From Devosia psychrophila (GTDB lineage: Bacteria; Pseudomonadota; Alphaproteobacteria; Rhizobiales; Devosiaceae), in assembly GCF_000971275.1 (NCBI RefSeq), contig NZ_LAPV01000228.1, forward strand, positions 1-64,000: 64,000 bases of DNA, read 5' to 3'. Below are positions 8,669 through 17,389 of this stretch, piece after piece (the stretch's first letter is position 1; every line of letters starts with the position of its first letter). A model generated the notes under the pieces. The model had not been told where the DNA came from. It saw nothing but the letters and a program-made list of their open reading frames with translations, and made no database searches. A program made the translations under genes and the position numbers.

Positions 8669-8721
8669 GGGGGTGATTGAGGGGTGATCGCACTTAACTC
8701 CCATGTTCCCCCAACTTCGAT

Positions 8722-8818
8722 GTCATCCCGGCGAAGGCCGGGACCCATCCTGAGGTCTTTCCACTCTCACGGCACGCTCGATCATCTCAGGATGGGTTCC
8801 GGCCTTCGCCGGAATGAC
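8722..8818. repeat. Hairpin element, family A copy 1
   Basis: 97-bp imperfect palindrome. The outer arms GTCATCCCGGCGAAGGCCGG and CCGGCCTTCGCCGGAATGAC pair with one or two mismatches, and inner arms CCATCCTGAG / CTCAGGATGG pair as well. The loop is about 30 bp. It lies 72 bp before the GIY-YIG start. Same orientation as copies 2 and 3. Confidence 0.9.
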
Positions 8819-8890
8819 CTTGTGGGGGTGTTGGCCCTGGTGAACATTAACGGCATTGTAACTGGTGGGTTACCATGTTTGATATCGCTC

Positions 8891-9187
8891 ATGGGCAAGA
8901 CTTACATGGTTTACATCATGGCAAATCGCAAACATGGCGCGGTCTATACTGGCGTGACTGGCAATCCGGCTGGTCGTGTCTGGCAGCATAAGAACCATGT
9001 GTTCAAGGGTAGCTTCACCGACCAGTGGGGTTGCGACAAGCTGGTGTGGTACGAAGTTCATGACGACCCGGAATCCGCCATCATCCGCGAAAAGCGCATC
9101 AAGGACTGGAAGCGGGCCTGGAAGGATCGGATCATCGAGGAGATGAACCCAGATTGGCGGGATTTGTCGGCTGATGTGTTTGGCTGA
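8891..9187 (+). CDS. GIY-YIG nuclease family protein, single domain
   Basis: 98 residues from ATG at 8891 (an upstream frame runs through the hairpin and is rejected). The GIY-YIG core is complete: YMVYIM (Tyr8), AVYTG (Tyr19 and Gly21), Arg29 with QHK, and catalytic Glu67 in IIREKRIK; a helical WKRAWKDRIIEEMNPDW tail follows. This is the small stand-alone type (UPF0213/YhbQ-like), a DNA nuclease fold. It is placed almost symmetrically between two same-orientation 97-bp hairpins (72 bp before, 74 bp after). Such an arrangement suggests a link between nuclease and palindromes; this is inference. Confidence 0.88.
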   Translation: MGKTYMVYIMANRKHGAVYTGVTGNPAGRVWQHKNHVFKGSFTDQWGCDKLVWYEVHDDPESAIIREKRIKDWKRAWKDRIIEEMNPDWRDLSADVFG

Positions 9188-9261
9188 CCGGGCCCGGTGT
9201 CCGTTGCGATGCCATCGCACGCTTGGGTTTAGACACTGTCGCGATGCTATCCCGTCCCCGG

Positions 9262-9360
9262 TGTCATCCCGGCGAAGGCCGGGATCCATCCTGAGGTCTT
9301 TCCACGCTCACGGCGCGCCCGATCATCTCAGGATGGGTTCCGGCTTTCGCCGGAATGACA
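9262..9360. repeat. Hairpin element, family A copy 2
   Basis: Same element as the copy at 8722, in direct orientation, extended by one pair to TGTCAT...ATGACA. Differences are scattered and partly compensated across the stem (for example GGCTTTCGCC against GGCGAAGGCC keeps a G-T pair). It lies 74 bp after the GIY-YIG stop. The rest of the 9188-9660 gap holds copy 3 and about 160 bp in which I see no gene. Confidence 0.9.
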
Positions 9361-9517
9361 TCGTTGGGGGTGGATAGGCTGATGCCCGACCAAGTCGGGT
9401 GAGTTGACCACACTTTTGTTTTGACGGGTGGTTCGACAGGAACCTCGTGGCGACCTCGGTCCGTGAGCCTTAGGTGTGGCGCTTCACGAGCCCACCGTGC
9501 GCCACTCTAGCTCCGAT

Positions 9518-9613
9518 TTCATCCCAGCGAAGGCCGGGACCCAGCCTGAGGTTTTCCGCGCTCACGGGGCGCTCGATCATCTCAGGATGGGTTCCGGCCT
9601 TCGCCGGAATGAC
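9518..9613. repeat. Hairpin element, family A copy 3
   Basis: Third copy, same orientation, with more changes (TTCATCCCAGCG start, CCAGCCTGAG inner arm) but the same loop core CTCACGG-GCGCTCGATCAT. It ends 47 bp from the stop of the unknown gene on the minus strand, so it marks the border of the ImmA/IrrE unit. Confidence 0.88.
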
Positions 9614-9660
9614 ACCGCGGGGGTGGTGTTGGCACTGCCGCCGAAAACCTGCACTTACTA

Positions 9661-10383
9661 TTACGCTGTAAGCCTAGAGGCACTTGTAGATTTTGGCGTG
9701 AAACTAGGCCAGCGATCAGCTATTTCTTGACAGTTCGCTTCGATGGCTCGGCGAATTTGCTTGTGCTTGAGGGGAGCAAAGTGAAGCTTGCGAGCGAATA
9801 CATCCGACACAACGCACAGGCTAGGTTCGGCAATGCCAACATGCCCCAGTTCGATCTCTGCAAACCAATGGAGAATGGCTGCAAACGAACGCCCCTCGTC
9901 TTCGGGAAGAACTCGGCTCGCCATCAGGCGGGGCTTGAGCACACCTACATCGAAAGCCGTGCGTCCCAGTCGGGGCGCGGTTAAGACGTTGGTTGGATTA
10001 ACTCGGACGGTGACGTTCGATATGGCGAAATTGCGAACGTTATGATCGAAGGGAAAAGCATGGGCGGCGAGTAGGATTTCGGAATGATCTAGATGCCTTA
10101 TGTGCTCGAGGGCATCGAGTTGCTTCAGAGCCTTTTTATCATCCTCGTCGCTTTTTGCTTCTCGCTTGACTAGCTGTTCCTCTAGGCCTTTCAGCCGTCC
10201 GTCATCACGGCATTGGCTAGCTACATACTGCCGATAGGCACCGGGAACTTCCCCGTACCACAGCTTAAACGGTTCAAAAGTGTCGTCGTGCATAAGCTCC
10301 AAGATTGCCCTGCGGCGTGCCGCCGAAGCAAAACAATACTCTGCCAGTAAGCTGGCTGAAATCACGGGTGGATTTGTGCTCAC
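9661..10383 (-). CDS. Uncharacterised protein paired with ImmA/IrrE peptidase
   Basis: 240 residues from GTG at 10383, chosen over the upstream TTG because AGGAGG sits 8 bp before it. I do not recognise a family. The protein is soluble, with no signal peptide or membrane helix. An N-terminal helical part (ASLLAEYCFASAARRRAILE) is followed by a charged stretch rich in Lys, Asp and Glu (about 75-90), a beta-rich middle (NFAISNVTVRVNPTNV) and a helical C-terminus (HKQIRRAIEANCQEIADRWP). It follows the metallopeptidase by 39 bp on the same strand. The local base composition looks more AT-rich than the core genes on either side, which suggests acquisition. Confidence 0.7.
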   Translation of the reverse strand: MSTNPPVISASLLAEYCFASAARRRAILELMHDDTFEPFKLWYGEVPGAYRQYVASQCRDDGRLKGLEEQLVKREAKSDEDDKKALKQLDALEHIRHLDHSEILLAAHAFPFDHNVRNFAISNVTVRVNPTNVLTAPRLGRTAFDVGVLKPRLMASRVLPEDEGRSFAAILHWFAEIELGHVGIAEPSLCVVSDVFARKLHFAPLKHKQIRRAIEANCQEIADRWPSFTPKSTSASRLTA

Positions 10384-10422
10384 CGTTTCGACCTCCTGTT
10401 TTGACCGCAAGATTATGAACGT

Positions 10423-10986
10423 TTACAGCTCTAGAGTGCCAATTATTCCGCATGACTTGCATTTTGTTCTAGAGCCAATGCGTGCTGTATCACTGCAGAA
10501 GCAATTGGTGCAGTAGTCGAGCCCATAGGGCCGCCCATATAATCGCCAGTATTGCTCAATTTGAGACAGTCTTTCTTTGGCCATCTGCTCTGGAACTCCA
10601 GCACGAATACCAAGCTGATGCGCACTGGAATACCGCTCTGCGACAATTGTAGGCATCAGTAGAAAATCGGCGAATCTATCTGCTTGCCATTCCGCCGATC
10701 GGAATTTCTCCACCGAAGAAACTCTACTCGCCGGATCACTGGAAAATCCCTTCGCTCGTCCATCATGCAAGAGTATATGGCCGCATTCATGGCCTAAAAT
10801 ATAACGTTCGAGCGGCGAATTCTGGAACTCTGCGATGCGCCATGTACTGGCGCGTACATGGAGGGTGAGTGGGTCGAAAGTGACCTTGGCTGGTGGTCCG
10901 GCCGTTCCGTTTGGTTGGACGTTTATGAGCAGTTTTTCGCTCTTTCCTACCTCTGGCTGAATTACACTGCGGATAAAGTGCACCAT
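10423..10986 (-). CDS. ImmA/IrrE-family metallo-endopeptidase with C-terminal zinc ribbon
   Basis: 187 residues from the only in-frame ATG. The zinc protease motif HECGH is at 66-70, followed by the family's E-W-QADRFADFLLMP segment (99-112). The C-terminus has CxxC pairs (Cys159/162 and Cys176/179) forming a probable zinc ribbon. Members cleave repressors or antitoxin-like partners in mobile elements and stress switches. The frame stays open and protein-like for about 37 codons upstream of this ATG, to a CTG at about 11097, so the true N-terminus may be longer. The unknown gene 39 bp downstream is the likely partner. Confidence 0.83.
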   Translation of the reverse strand: MVHFIRSVIQPEVGKSEKLLINVQPNGTAGPPAKVTFDPLTLHVRASTWRIAEFQNSPLERYILGHECGHILLHDGRAKGFSSDPASRVSSVEKFRSAEWQADRFADFLLMPTIVAERYSSAHQLGIRAGVPEQMAKERLSQIEQYWRLYGRPYGLDYCTNCFCSDTARIGSRTKCKSCGIIGTLEL

Positions 10987-11110
10987 ATTGAAATAGTCAG
11001 TGCCAAATATAAATTTTGATAGTTGAAGCCACTGATTTGCAGTGGCTTCAATTTGTGCTTCGTCTAAAGGGTCGACTATAAAGTCGGTGTACTTCAGAGC
11101 ATTGTTATAT

Positions 11111-14100
11111 TTAGGAGCACCCGGTCGTTGCGCCGCAAGTCTGGCATTTCAGGCAGGTGCCGTTTCTAACCATGGTGAAGTTATTGCATTCGCTGCATTC
11201 GTCACCCGTATAGCCTTGGGCCTTAGATTCTTCGCGGCGGGCTGCGGCCAAGTCGTAGAACTTCTCGGGGAGGGAGAAACCCATTTCCACTGGGTCGACT
11301 GAAACTTCAGCACCCGGAGTTGCCATCGGCCGTAGCAATGTCTCGTCTTGGGCCCGAGCAAATGCGTCAGCCTTTAGTGGTGAGGACGTTCTCATCGAGA
11401 CAACAGTGCCGTACGAGGAGACCTCGGCTGTCGGGACGATCATCAAAGACTTGTTGTTCACCTTGCCGCGGGTCATGCCGCGGGAGACGAAGCGTTCGGC
11501 GGGCATTGGGGCAGGGGCGGCTGCGGGCTGCGAAGGGGCCTGGTCTTCGCCGACGCCCTTGCCGAGCGAGGTCGGGCTATCGGGATTGACGTGGGCCAAA
11601 TCGTCGCGGTCGAGATAGCTGACGGCCAGTTCGCGGAACACGTAGTCGAGGATCGACGTGGCGTTCTTGATGCGGTCATTGCCCATGACCATGCCGGCGG
11701 GCTCGAAGCGGGTGAAGGTGAAGGCCTCCACGAACTCGTCCAGCGGCACGCCATATTGCAGGCCGATCGAGATGGAGATGGCGAAATTGTTCATCATGGC
11801 GCGGAAGGCGGCGCCTTCCTTGTGCATGTCGATGAAGATTTCGCCGAGGCGGCCATCGGTATATTCGCCGCTGTGCAGATAGACCTTATGTCCGCCGACG
11901 ACGGCCTTTTGAGTGTAGCCCTTGCGGCGATCCGGCATCTTTTCGCGGCTGCGGATTTCGACTTCACGCTCGACGATGCGTTCGACGATGCGCTCGGCAA
12001 TCACTGGGATGCGGGCGTCGGCGTTCATCGAAGCGAAGTTTTCCGCGACGTCTTCATCGTCTTCCTCGTCGGCCGCAGCCAGTACCGATGAATTCAGCGG
12101 CTGGGAGAGTTTTGAGCCATCGCGATACAGCGCGTTGGCCTTGAGGGCCAGGCGCCAGGACAGCATGTAGGCTTCCTTGGCGTCTTCGACGGTGGCGTCG
12201 TTGGGCATGTTGATGGTCTTGCTGATGGCGCCCGAGATGAAGGGCTGCGCGGCGGCCATCATCAGGATGTGGCTCTCGACCGAGAGGTAGCGCTTGCCGA
12301 TCTTGCCGCATGGCGTGGCGCAATCGAACACCGGCAGGTGCTCGGACTTGAGGTGGGGCGCGCCTTCCAGCGTCATCGCACCGCAAACGTGAATGTTGGC
12401 GGCCTCGATGTCCTTCTTGGAAAAGCCGAGGAAGGGCAGCAGCTCGAAGGTGAAGTCGCTGAGCTGCTCGTCGGTAACGCCGAGGCTCTTGAGGAAATCG
12501 GCACCGAGGGTCCACTGGTTGAAAATGAACTTGATGTCGAAGGCCGAAGCGGTCGCGGCATTGAGGGCGGCGATCTTTTCGTCGGTGAAGCCCCTGGCGC
12601 GTAGCGTCGATGGATTGACGCCGGGTGCCTGGTTCAGATTGCCGTGGCCGACCGCATAGGCCTCCATTTCGGCAATCTCATGTTCCGCATAGCCCAGCGT
12701 ACGCAGGGCCGGGGGAGCGGCACGGTTGATGATCTTGAAGTAACCGCCACCGGCGAGCTTTTTGAACTTGACCAGCGCGAAATCGGGCTCGATGCCGGTG
12801 GTGTCGCAATCCATCACCAGACCGATGGTGCCGGTCGGGGCGATAACGGAGACCTGGGCGTTGCGGTAGCCGTGCTTTTCGCCGAGCGCCAGAGCGTTGT
12901 CCCAAGCTTGTCTTGCGCGTTCGCTCAGGTTCGCATCGATCAGCGAAGCGTGGTCGAGCGGGACGGGGGTGATGCTGAGGCCTTCGTAGCCAGCCGCATT
13001 GCCGTGGGCGGCGTTGCGATGGTTGCGGATGACGCGCAGCATGTGCTTGGCGTTACGCTTGTAGTCCTTGAACGGGCCGAGCTCCTTGGCCATTTCAGCC
13101 GAGGTGGCATAGGACACGCCGGTCAGAATCGCGGTGACGGCACCAGCAATGGCGCGGCCAGCCTCGGAGTCATAGGGAATGCCCGAGGTCATCAGGAAGC
13201 CGCCGATGTTGGCGTAGCCGATGCCGAGGGTACGGTATTCGAACGAGCGTTCGGCAATCGCGCGGCTGGGGAACTGCGCCATCATCACCGAGATTTCGAG
13301 CACGATCGTCCACAGGCGGACAGTGTGCTCATAGGCGGCGGTGTTGAACGAGCCGTCGGCGTTGCGATAGGGCAGCAGGTTAACCGAGGCCAGGTTGCAG
13401 GCGGTGTCGTCGAGGAACATGTATTCCGAGCAGGGGTTCGATGCATTGATCGGACCGGCTTCGGGCGAGGTGTGCCATTCGTTGATGGTGGTGTGATACT
13501 GGATCCCGGGATCAGCCGATGCCCAGGCGGCATAACCGACCTGTTCCCACAGATCGCGGGCCTTGAGCGTCTTGACGGTCTTGCCATCCTTGCGCGAGGT
13601 CAGGTTCCAGTCGCTGTCGCCTTCGACGGCGCGCAGGAAGTCATCGGTGACGCGGACAGAGTTATTGGAATTCTGGCCGGACACTGTGAGGTAGGCTTCG
13701 CTGTCCCAATCGGTATCGTAAACCGGGAAGTCGATGTTGGTGTAGCCCTGGCGGGCAAACTGGATGACGCGGTAGATGTAGTTTTCCGGCACCAGCGCCT
13801 TCTTGGCGGCGCGCACTTCGCGCTTGAGGGCAGGGTTCTTGGCCACGTCGAAGCAATCGTCACCGCTGCCTTCGCAGTTGACGGCGGCCTTCATGATCGC
13901 CTTGAGGTGCTTGGAGACAACCTTGGAGCCGGTCACGAGGGCCGCGACCTTCTGCTCCTCCTTGACCTTCCAGTTGATGTATTCTTCCACATCGGGGTGA
14001 TCGATATCGAGCACCACCATCTTGGCGGCGCGACGCGTCGTGCCGCCCGACTTGATGGCGCCAGCAGCGCGATCGCCGATCTTGAGGAAGCTCATCAAGC

Positions 14101-14857
14101 CCGACGACTTGCCGCCACCGGAGAGACGCTCGCCCGAGCCGCGCAGGGCCGAGAAATTGGTGCCGGTGCCCGAACCGTACTTGAACAGGCGCGCCTCGCG
14201 GACCCAGAGGTCCATGATGCCGTTTTCATTGACCAGGTCATCGCTGACCGACTGGATAAAGCAGGCATGCGGCTGCGGGTGCTCGTAGGAGCTTTTCGAG
14301 GAGACGAGCTTGTTGGTGAAGGGGTCGATATAGAAGTGGCCCTGGCCGGGGCCGTCGATGCCATAGGCCCAATGCAGGCCCGTGTTGAACCACTGCGGTG
14401 AGTTCGGCGCTACGCGCTGGGTGGCCAGCATATAGGCGAGTTCATCGCGGAAGGTGAGGGCGTCGGCTTCGCTATCGAAGTAGCCGCCCTTCCAGCCCCA
14501 ATAGGTCCAGGTGCCGGCAAGGCGATCGAAGACCTGGCGAGAATCGAGTTCGGAGCCATAGCGCTTGTCTTCGGGCAGCTTGGCGAGCGCAGCCTCGTCG
14601 GGGACGGAGCGCCATAGCCAGGACGGCACGGAGTTTTCTTCGACCTTCTTGAGCGCCTGTGCGACGCCGGCCTTGCGGAAATATTTCTGCGCGATGATGT
14701 CGGCCGCGACCTGGCTCCAGGTCGTGGGGATGGCGATATCTTCGAGCTTGAAGACCACCGACCCATCGGGATTGCGAATCTCGCTCGTGGCCGAGCGGAA
14801 GTCGATGGACGCGTAGCGATCCTGGTCAGCGGTTGTGAACCGGCGTTCAATGCGCAT
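11111..14857 (-). CDS. nrdJ: Adenosylcobalamin-dependent ribonucleoside-diphosphate reductase (class II)
   Basis: 1248 residues from ATG at 14857 ([12 protein letters not shown]). It reduces ribonucleotides to deoxyribonucleotides with a B12-derived thiyl radical, working with or without oxygen. Seen: [18 protein letters not shown] active-site region, [19 protein letters not shown], a long C-terminal extension, and a C-terminal Cys cluster (CSECNNF and [13 protein letters not shown]) that would relay electrons and hold zinc. This length and tail fit the large NrdJ form common in alphaproteobacteria. The stop lies 14 bp from the possible upstream end of the peptidase frame. A 620-bp non-coding stretch precedes it. 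Confidence 0.97.
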   Translation of the reverse strand: MRIERRFTTADQDRYASIDFRSATSEIRNPDGSVVFKLEDIAIPTTWSQVAADIIAQKYFRKAGVAQALKKVEENSVPSWLWRSVPDEAALAKLPEDKRYGSELDSRQVFDRLAGTWTYWGWKGGYFDSEADALTFRDELAYMLATQRVAPNSPQWFNTGLHWAYGIDGPGQGHFYIDPFTNKLVSSKSSYEHPQPHACFIQSVSDDLVNENGIMDLWVREARLFKYGSGTGTNFSALRGSGERLSGGGKSSGLMSFLKIGDRAAGAIKSGGTTRRAAKMVVLDIDHPDVEEYINWKVKEEQKVAALVTGSKVVSKHLKAIMKAAVNCEGSGDDCFDVAKNPALKREVRAAKKALVPENYIYRVIQFARQGYTNIDFPVYDTDWDSEAYLTVSGQNSNNSVRVTDDFLRAVEGDSDWNLTSRKDGKTVKTLKARDLWEQVGYAAWASADPGIQYHTTINEWHTSPEAGPINASNPCSEYMFLDDTACNLASVNLLPYRNADGSFNTAAYEHTVRLWTIVLEISVMMAQFPSRAIAERSFEYRTLGIGYANIGGFLMTSGIPYDSEAGRAIAGAVTAILTGVSYATSAEMAKELGPFKDYKRNAKHMLRVIRNHRNAAHGNAAGYEGLSITPVPLDHASLIDANLSERARQAWDNALALGEKHGYRNAQVSVIAPTGTIGLVMDCDTTGIEPDFALVKFKKLAGGGYFKIINRAAPPALRTLGYAEHEIAEMEAYAVGHGNLNQAPGVNPSTLRARGFTDEKIAALNAATASAFDIKFIFNQWTLGADFLKSLGVTDEQLSDFTFELLPFLGFSKKDIEAANIHVCGAMTLEGAPHLKSEHLPVFDCATPCGKIGKRYLSVESHILMMAAAQPFISGAISKTINMPNDATVEDAKEAYMLSWRLALKANALYRDGSKLSQPLNSSVLAAADEEDDEDVAENFASMNADARIPVIAERIVERIVEREVEIRSREKMPDRRKGYTQKAVVGGHKVYLHSGEYTDGRLGEIFIDMHKEGAAFRAMMNNFAISISIGLQYGVPLDEFVEAFTFTRFEPAGMVMGNDRIKNATSILDYVFRELAVSYLDRDDLAHVNPDSPTSLGKGVGEDQAPSQPAAAPAPMPAERFVSRGMTRGKVNNKSLMIVPTAEVSSYGTVVSMRTSSPLKADAFARAQDETLLRPMATPGAEVSVDPVEMGFSLPEKFYDLAAARREESKAQGYTGDECSECNNFTMVRNGTCLKCQTCGATTGCS

Positions 14858-15478
14858 TCGTATTCCCCAATGTAACGAGCACACAGGTGCCCGCGAGCCG
14901 ACTGACGGCTTCTCATCCAAATCTGTGTTGACGCTTCACCAACCGGACCCGCAAGCGGGCCCAAAATTTTGCCTGTGCCCAGGCCCGGCGCCGGTCTGAT
15001 TGCCAGCGCTCCTACCCAGGGCTTGCCTGCAACACGAGTGCTGCTGGCCTTGTCAAAACATTCTGCCGATTCAGAGCACGCGTCAACGACACAAATCACA
15101 AGGGCTAGTGGTCTGGCAGCCATGCAACACGAGTACTAGTAGGGGTAATATGTGAATTACGGGGACAAAGTGCAAGGAAAATAGGGGAGTTGGCTGGTGG
15201 AATTGAGCCATTTGGAGAGCCGGGGTCGAAGCAGAAAACGAGGCGTAGGAGTCCGGGCTAAGGCCACGGGATTCCTCAGAGATCGCCAACTTTCTTTGCG
15301 TGTTAATCTGGCATTCACCACGTCTGAACATGACAGAATCGCGACACGCAAATGGTGTCAAGCGCAGAAATATGGGCGCGATTGTGTCACTTGGGGATTT
15401 GACCACCATTGGTAGTGGTCGTGCATTCGCTGGCATAGGCTCGTACCGATCGGACACCAGCAATAGGTGACAAGCGGT
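14858..15478. other. 620-bp non-coding region upstream of nrdJ
   Basis: No convincing gene: the open frames here lack ribosome sites and protein-like composition. A 12-bp direct repeat, TGCAACACGAGT, occurs at 15028-15039 and 15123-15134, 95 bp apart, and could be a regulator site for nrdJ. A GC hairpin (GGACCCGCAAGCGGGCCC region near 14946) is also present. I looked for a cobalamin riboswitch, expected for a B12-dependent enzyme, and did not find its conserved boxes. Confidence 0.5.
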
Positions 15479-16258
15479 TCAGAACAGTTCGTCGAGGGTG
15501 CAGTAGTAGCGATAGCGCGTTTCGTCCCATTCGGCGCCATAGGCCGCGAGGAACGGGGCGACATGTTCCCGGCCGCAGTTGTAAATCAGGCTGCGGCAGG
15601 CGAGCGCCAGATCCTGCCAGCGATCGGACACGCCCAGCCGCCCACAATCGATCACTCCGGCAAAAGCGCCGTCCCGCGACATCATGTTGGGCAGGCTGGC
15701 ATCGCCATGCGTCACGACAAGGTCTTCGCTCGTTGGGCGGTGCTCCAACAGCCAGTCCAGCACCTGCCGCCCCGTCCAGCCGTCGCGAGACTCATCGAAG
15801 TCGGTTTCATCCACCCGGCCGGCGGCAAGATTGGCCGCACCATCCGCCAGATGGACGTTCAATCGGTGATCGAATGGGCAATCAAGCGTATCGAGCTCGT
15901 GCAGCGCGCGCAGACCGCTCGCCAGGGCGATACGCAATTGATTGGGAGACGCGGTCAACTGGGAGAGGTCTGTGCCGGGCATGGCGGTCATGAGCAACCA
16001 GTTAAAATCGTCCTCGGCAAAGCTATCCCTTACCTCGGGGACCGGCACTGGCGTGCCGCCAAGCCACTGCAGGCGGTGGGCCTCACCAGGCAGTTCGCTG
16101 AGCGGATGGGTGGCTTCGGCCTTGAGGAACAGCGTTTCAGCACCATGCTCGATCCGCCAGACCTTGGCGCCTGAGCGGCCCAGCGTGACCTGCGCACACT
16201 CGCCGAGGACTGCGAGGCGCGAGGGCAGGGCCGGATGTTCGGAGATGGAAGCGGGCAT
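15479..16258 (-). CDS. Aminoglycoside 3'-phosphotransferase-like kinase (APH(3') family)
   Basis: 259 residues from the ATG at 16258; a TTG one codon upstream is less likely. The layout follows APH(3')-II closely: LFLKAEA (ATP lysine), LPGEAHRLQWL, CPFDHRLNVH, GRVDETDFDE, then the catalytic VTHGDASLPNMM and IDCGRLGVSDRWQDLALA, ending in YRYYCTLDELF. Such enzymes phosphorylate the 3'-hydroxyl of kanamycin and neomycin-type drugs. It sits alone in core chromosome with no mobile-element genes nearby, so it looks resident rather than newly gained. Substrate range is unknown. Confidence 0.88.
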   Translation of the reverse strand: MPASISEHPALPSRLAVLGECAQVTLGRSGAKVWRIEHGAETLFLKAEATHPLSELPGEAHRLQWLGGTPVPVPEVRDSFAEDDFNWLLMTAMPGTDLSQLTASPNQLRIALASGLRALHELDTLDCPFDHRLNVHLADGAANLAAGRVDETDFDESRDGWTGRQVLDWLLEHRPTSEDLVVTHGDASLPNMMSRDGAFAGVIDCGRLGVSDRWQDLALACRSLIYNCGREHVAPFLAAYGAEWDETRYRYYCTLDELF

Positions 16259-16450
16259 CAATTGAATCCGGTGTGTATTCTCGAAGCTATGACCGCGACG
16301 CAGAATTGGAGAGTGTTGCGGCGTTGCGCCTTCTACTCAACTGGCACAAGAATGGTGAGCTTGCACTGTTGATGGCAATTCTGGCTAGGCTCTGCCGGTG
16401 ACCCATGATAAGCCCTGCGCAACTCGAATTTTCGACGGCGGAATCGACAC

Positions 16451-16849
16451 GTGGCTAAATCCGGTATCAAGAAATTCCTGAGTGAAATCTTCGTCTGGTG
16501 GAACGGCCAGACCTGGGGAACCCGGCTGTGGATCTGGCGCTTCGGCGACTATGTCGGCAGCGACGAATTCGGCAACAAGTATTATCAGGACAAGAAGGCC
16601 GATCGCCGTTACGTGACCTATAACGGCTATGCCGATGCCTCGACCATCGGTCAGGGCTGGCACGGCTGGATGCATCACCGGACCGACGTGCCGCCGACCA
16701 AGGATGGCTATGTCGCCAAGTCTTGGGAAAAGCCGCATGAGCAGAACCTGACTGGCACCGCCGCAGCCTATCGTCCCGACGGCAGCCTGCTCAACAAGGG
16801 CGAACGCCCGCGCGTAACTGGCGACTACGACGCCTGGTCGCCTGAATAA
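16451..16849 (+). CDS. NDUFA12 homologue, complex I accessory subunit
   Basis: 132 residues from GTG at 16451. The sequence matches the NDUFA12/B17.2 family found in mitochondria and alphaproteobacteria: WWNGQTWGTRLWIWRFGDYV, GNKYYQDKKADRRYVTYNG, and GWHGWMHHRTDVPPTKD. It attaches to NADH:ubiquinone oxidoreductase and aids assembly or stability. A DUF2155 gene follows after 13 bp, a pairing conserved in Hyphomicrobiales beside aat and accBC. Confidence 0.95.
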   Translation: MAKSGIKKFLSEIFVWWNGQTWGTRLWIWRFGDYVGSDEFGNKYYQDKKADRRYVTYNGYADASTIGQGWHGWMHHRTDVPPTKDGYVAKSWEKPHEQNLTGTAAAYRPDGSLLNKGERPRVTGDYDAWSPE

Positions 16850-16862
16850 GGGCGCCGGCGCC

Positions 16863-17294
16863 TTGCGCCTCGCCCGCTCCTCCGTCCTGAGATTTGCCAA
16901 GACGCTGGTTCCCATCGGGGGACTGGCGCTGCTTGGCCTCGCCACGCCGGCCGTGGCGCAGCCAATCGCCAACCCGGTGGCCAGCTTTGCCGGCCTCGAC
17001 AAGATCACCGGCCGCATCACCCGCTTCGACGTCTATATTGACGAGACGGTGCTGTTCGGCGCTTTGGAAATCACCCCGCACGCCTGCTACAGCCGACCTA
17101 GCACCGAGGCCCAGCGCACCTCGGCTTTTCTCGAAGTCGACCAGCGCAGCCTCACCGGCGTCTCCAAGCGTATCTTCTCGGGCTGGATGTTCGCCGACAG
17201 CCCGGCCCTCAATGCCATCGACCACGCGATTTACGACGTTTGGCTGGTCGAGTGCAAAGTCAGCACAGATGTACCCTCGCCGGATCAGCGCTAG
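16863..17294 (+). CDS. DUF2155 domain protein, exported
   Basis: 143 residues from TTG at 16863, 13 bp after the NDUFA12 homologue. Residues 1-32 form a signal peptide (cationic start, hydrophobic IGGLALLGLATPAVA then Q). The mature part carries the DUF2155 signature: LDKITGRITRFDVYIDE, FGALEITPHACYSRP, SGWMFADSPALNAIDH and YDVWLVEC, with two Cys that may form a disulfide. Function is undetermined; it is conserved in alphaproteobacteria as a periplasmic protein. Confidence 0.9.
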   Translation: MRLARSSVLRFAKTLVPIGGLALLGLATPAVAQPIANPVASFAGLDKITGRITRFDVYIDETVLFGALEITPHACYSRPSTEAQRTSAFLEVDQRSLTGVSKRIFSGWMFADSPALNAIDHAIYDVWLVECKVSTDVPSPDQR

Positions 17295-17389
17295 GTTTTT
17301 TCAGCGAGCTGTCGAATCTGCCCGCCCTTCATCGTCGTGTCGATGCTAGCCTCCGGTGGAGGCGTTGGTTGACACGAGAGGAGCGTGAC

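Noticed and set aside
8684-8890. N-terminal extension of the GIY-YIG gene
   Set aside because: The open frame upstream of 8891 runs through the hairpin element and encodes no domain; it is a by-product of the palindrome's composition.
8722-9613. CRISPR array
   Set aside because: Three similar units occur, but they are ~97 bp, palindromic and unevenly spaced, with a gene between; there are no short repeats with spacers and no cas genes.
12644-14401. Long open frame on the plus strand opposite nrdJ
   Set aside because: It mirrors nrdJ codons in a GC-rich genome, has no family motifs and a His/Asp/Gly-biased composition typical of antisense shadows.
15083-15463. 126-codon minus-strand frame upstream of nrdJ
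   Set aside because: No ribosome site, no motif, and it runs through the region with the direct repeats; chance frame judged more likely.
14858-15478. Cobalamin riboswitch before nrdJ
   Set aside because: Expected from the enzyme's cofactor, but the conserved B12 box and core elements were not found on the relevant strand.
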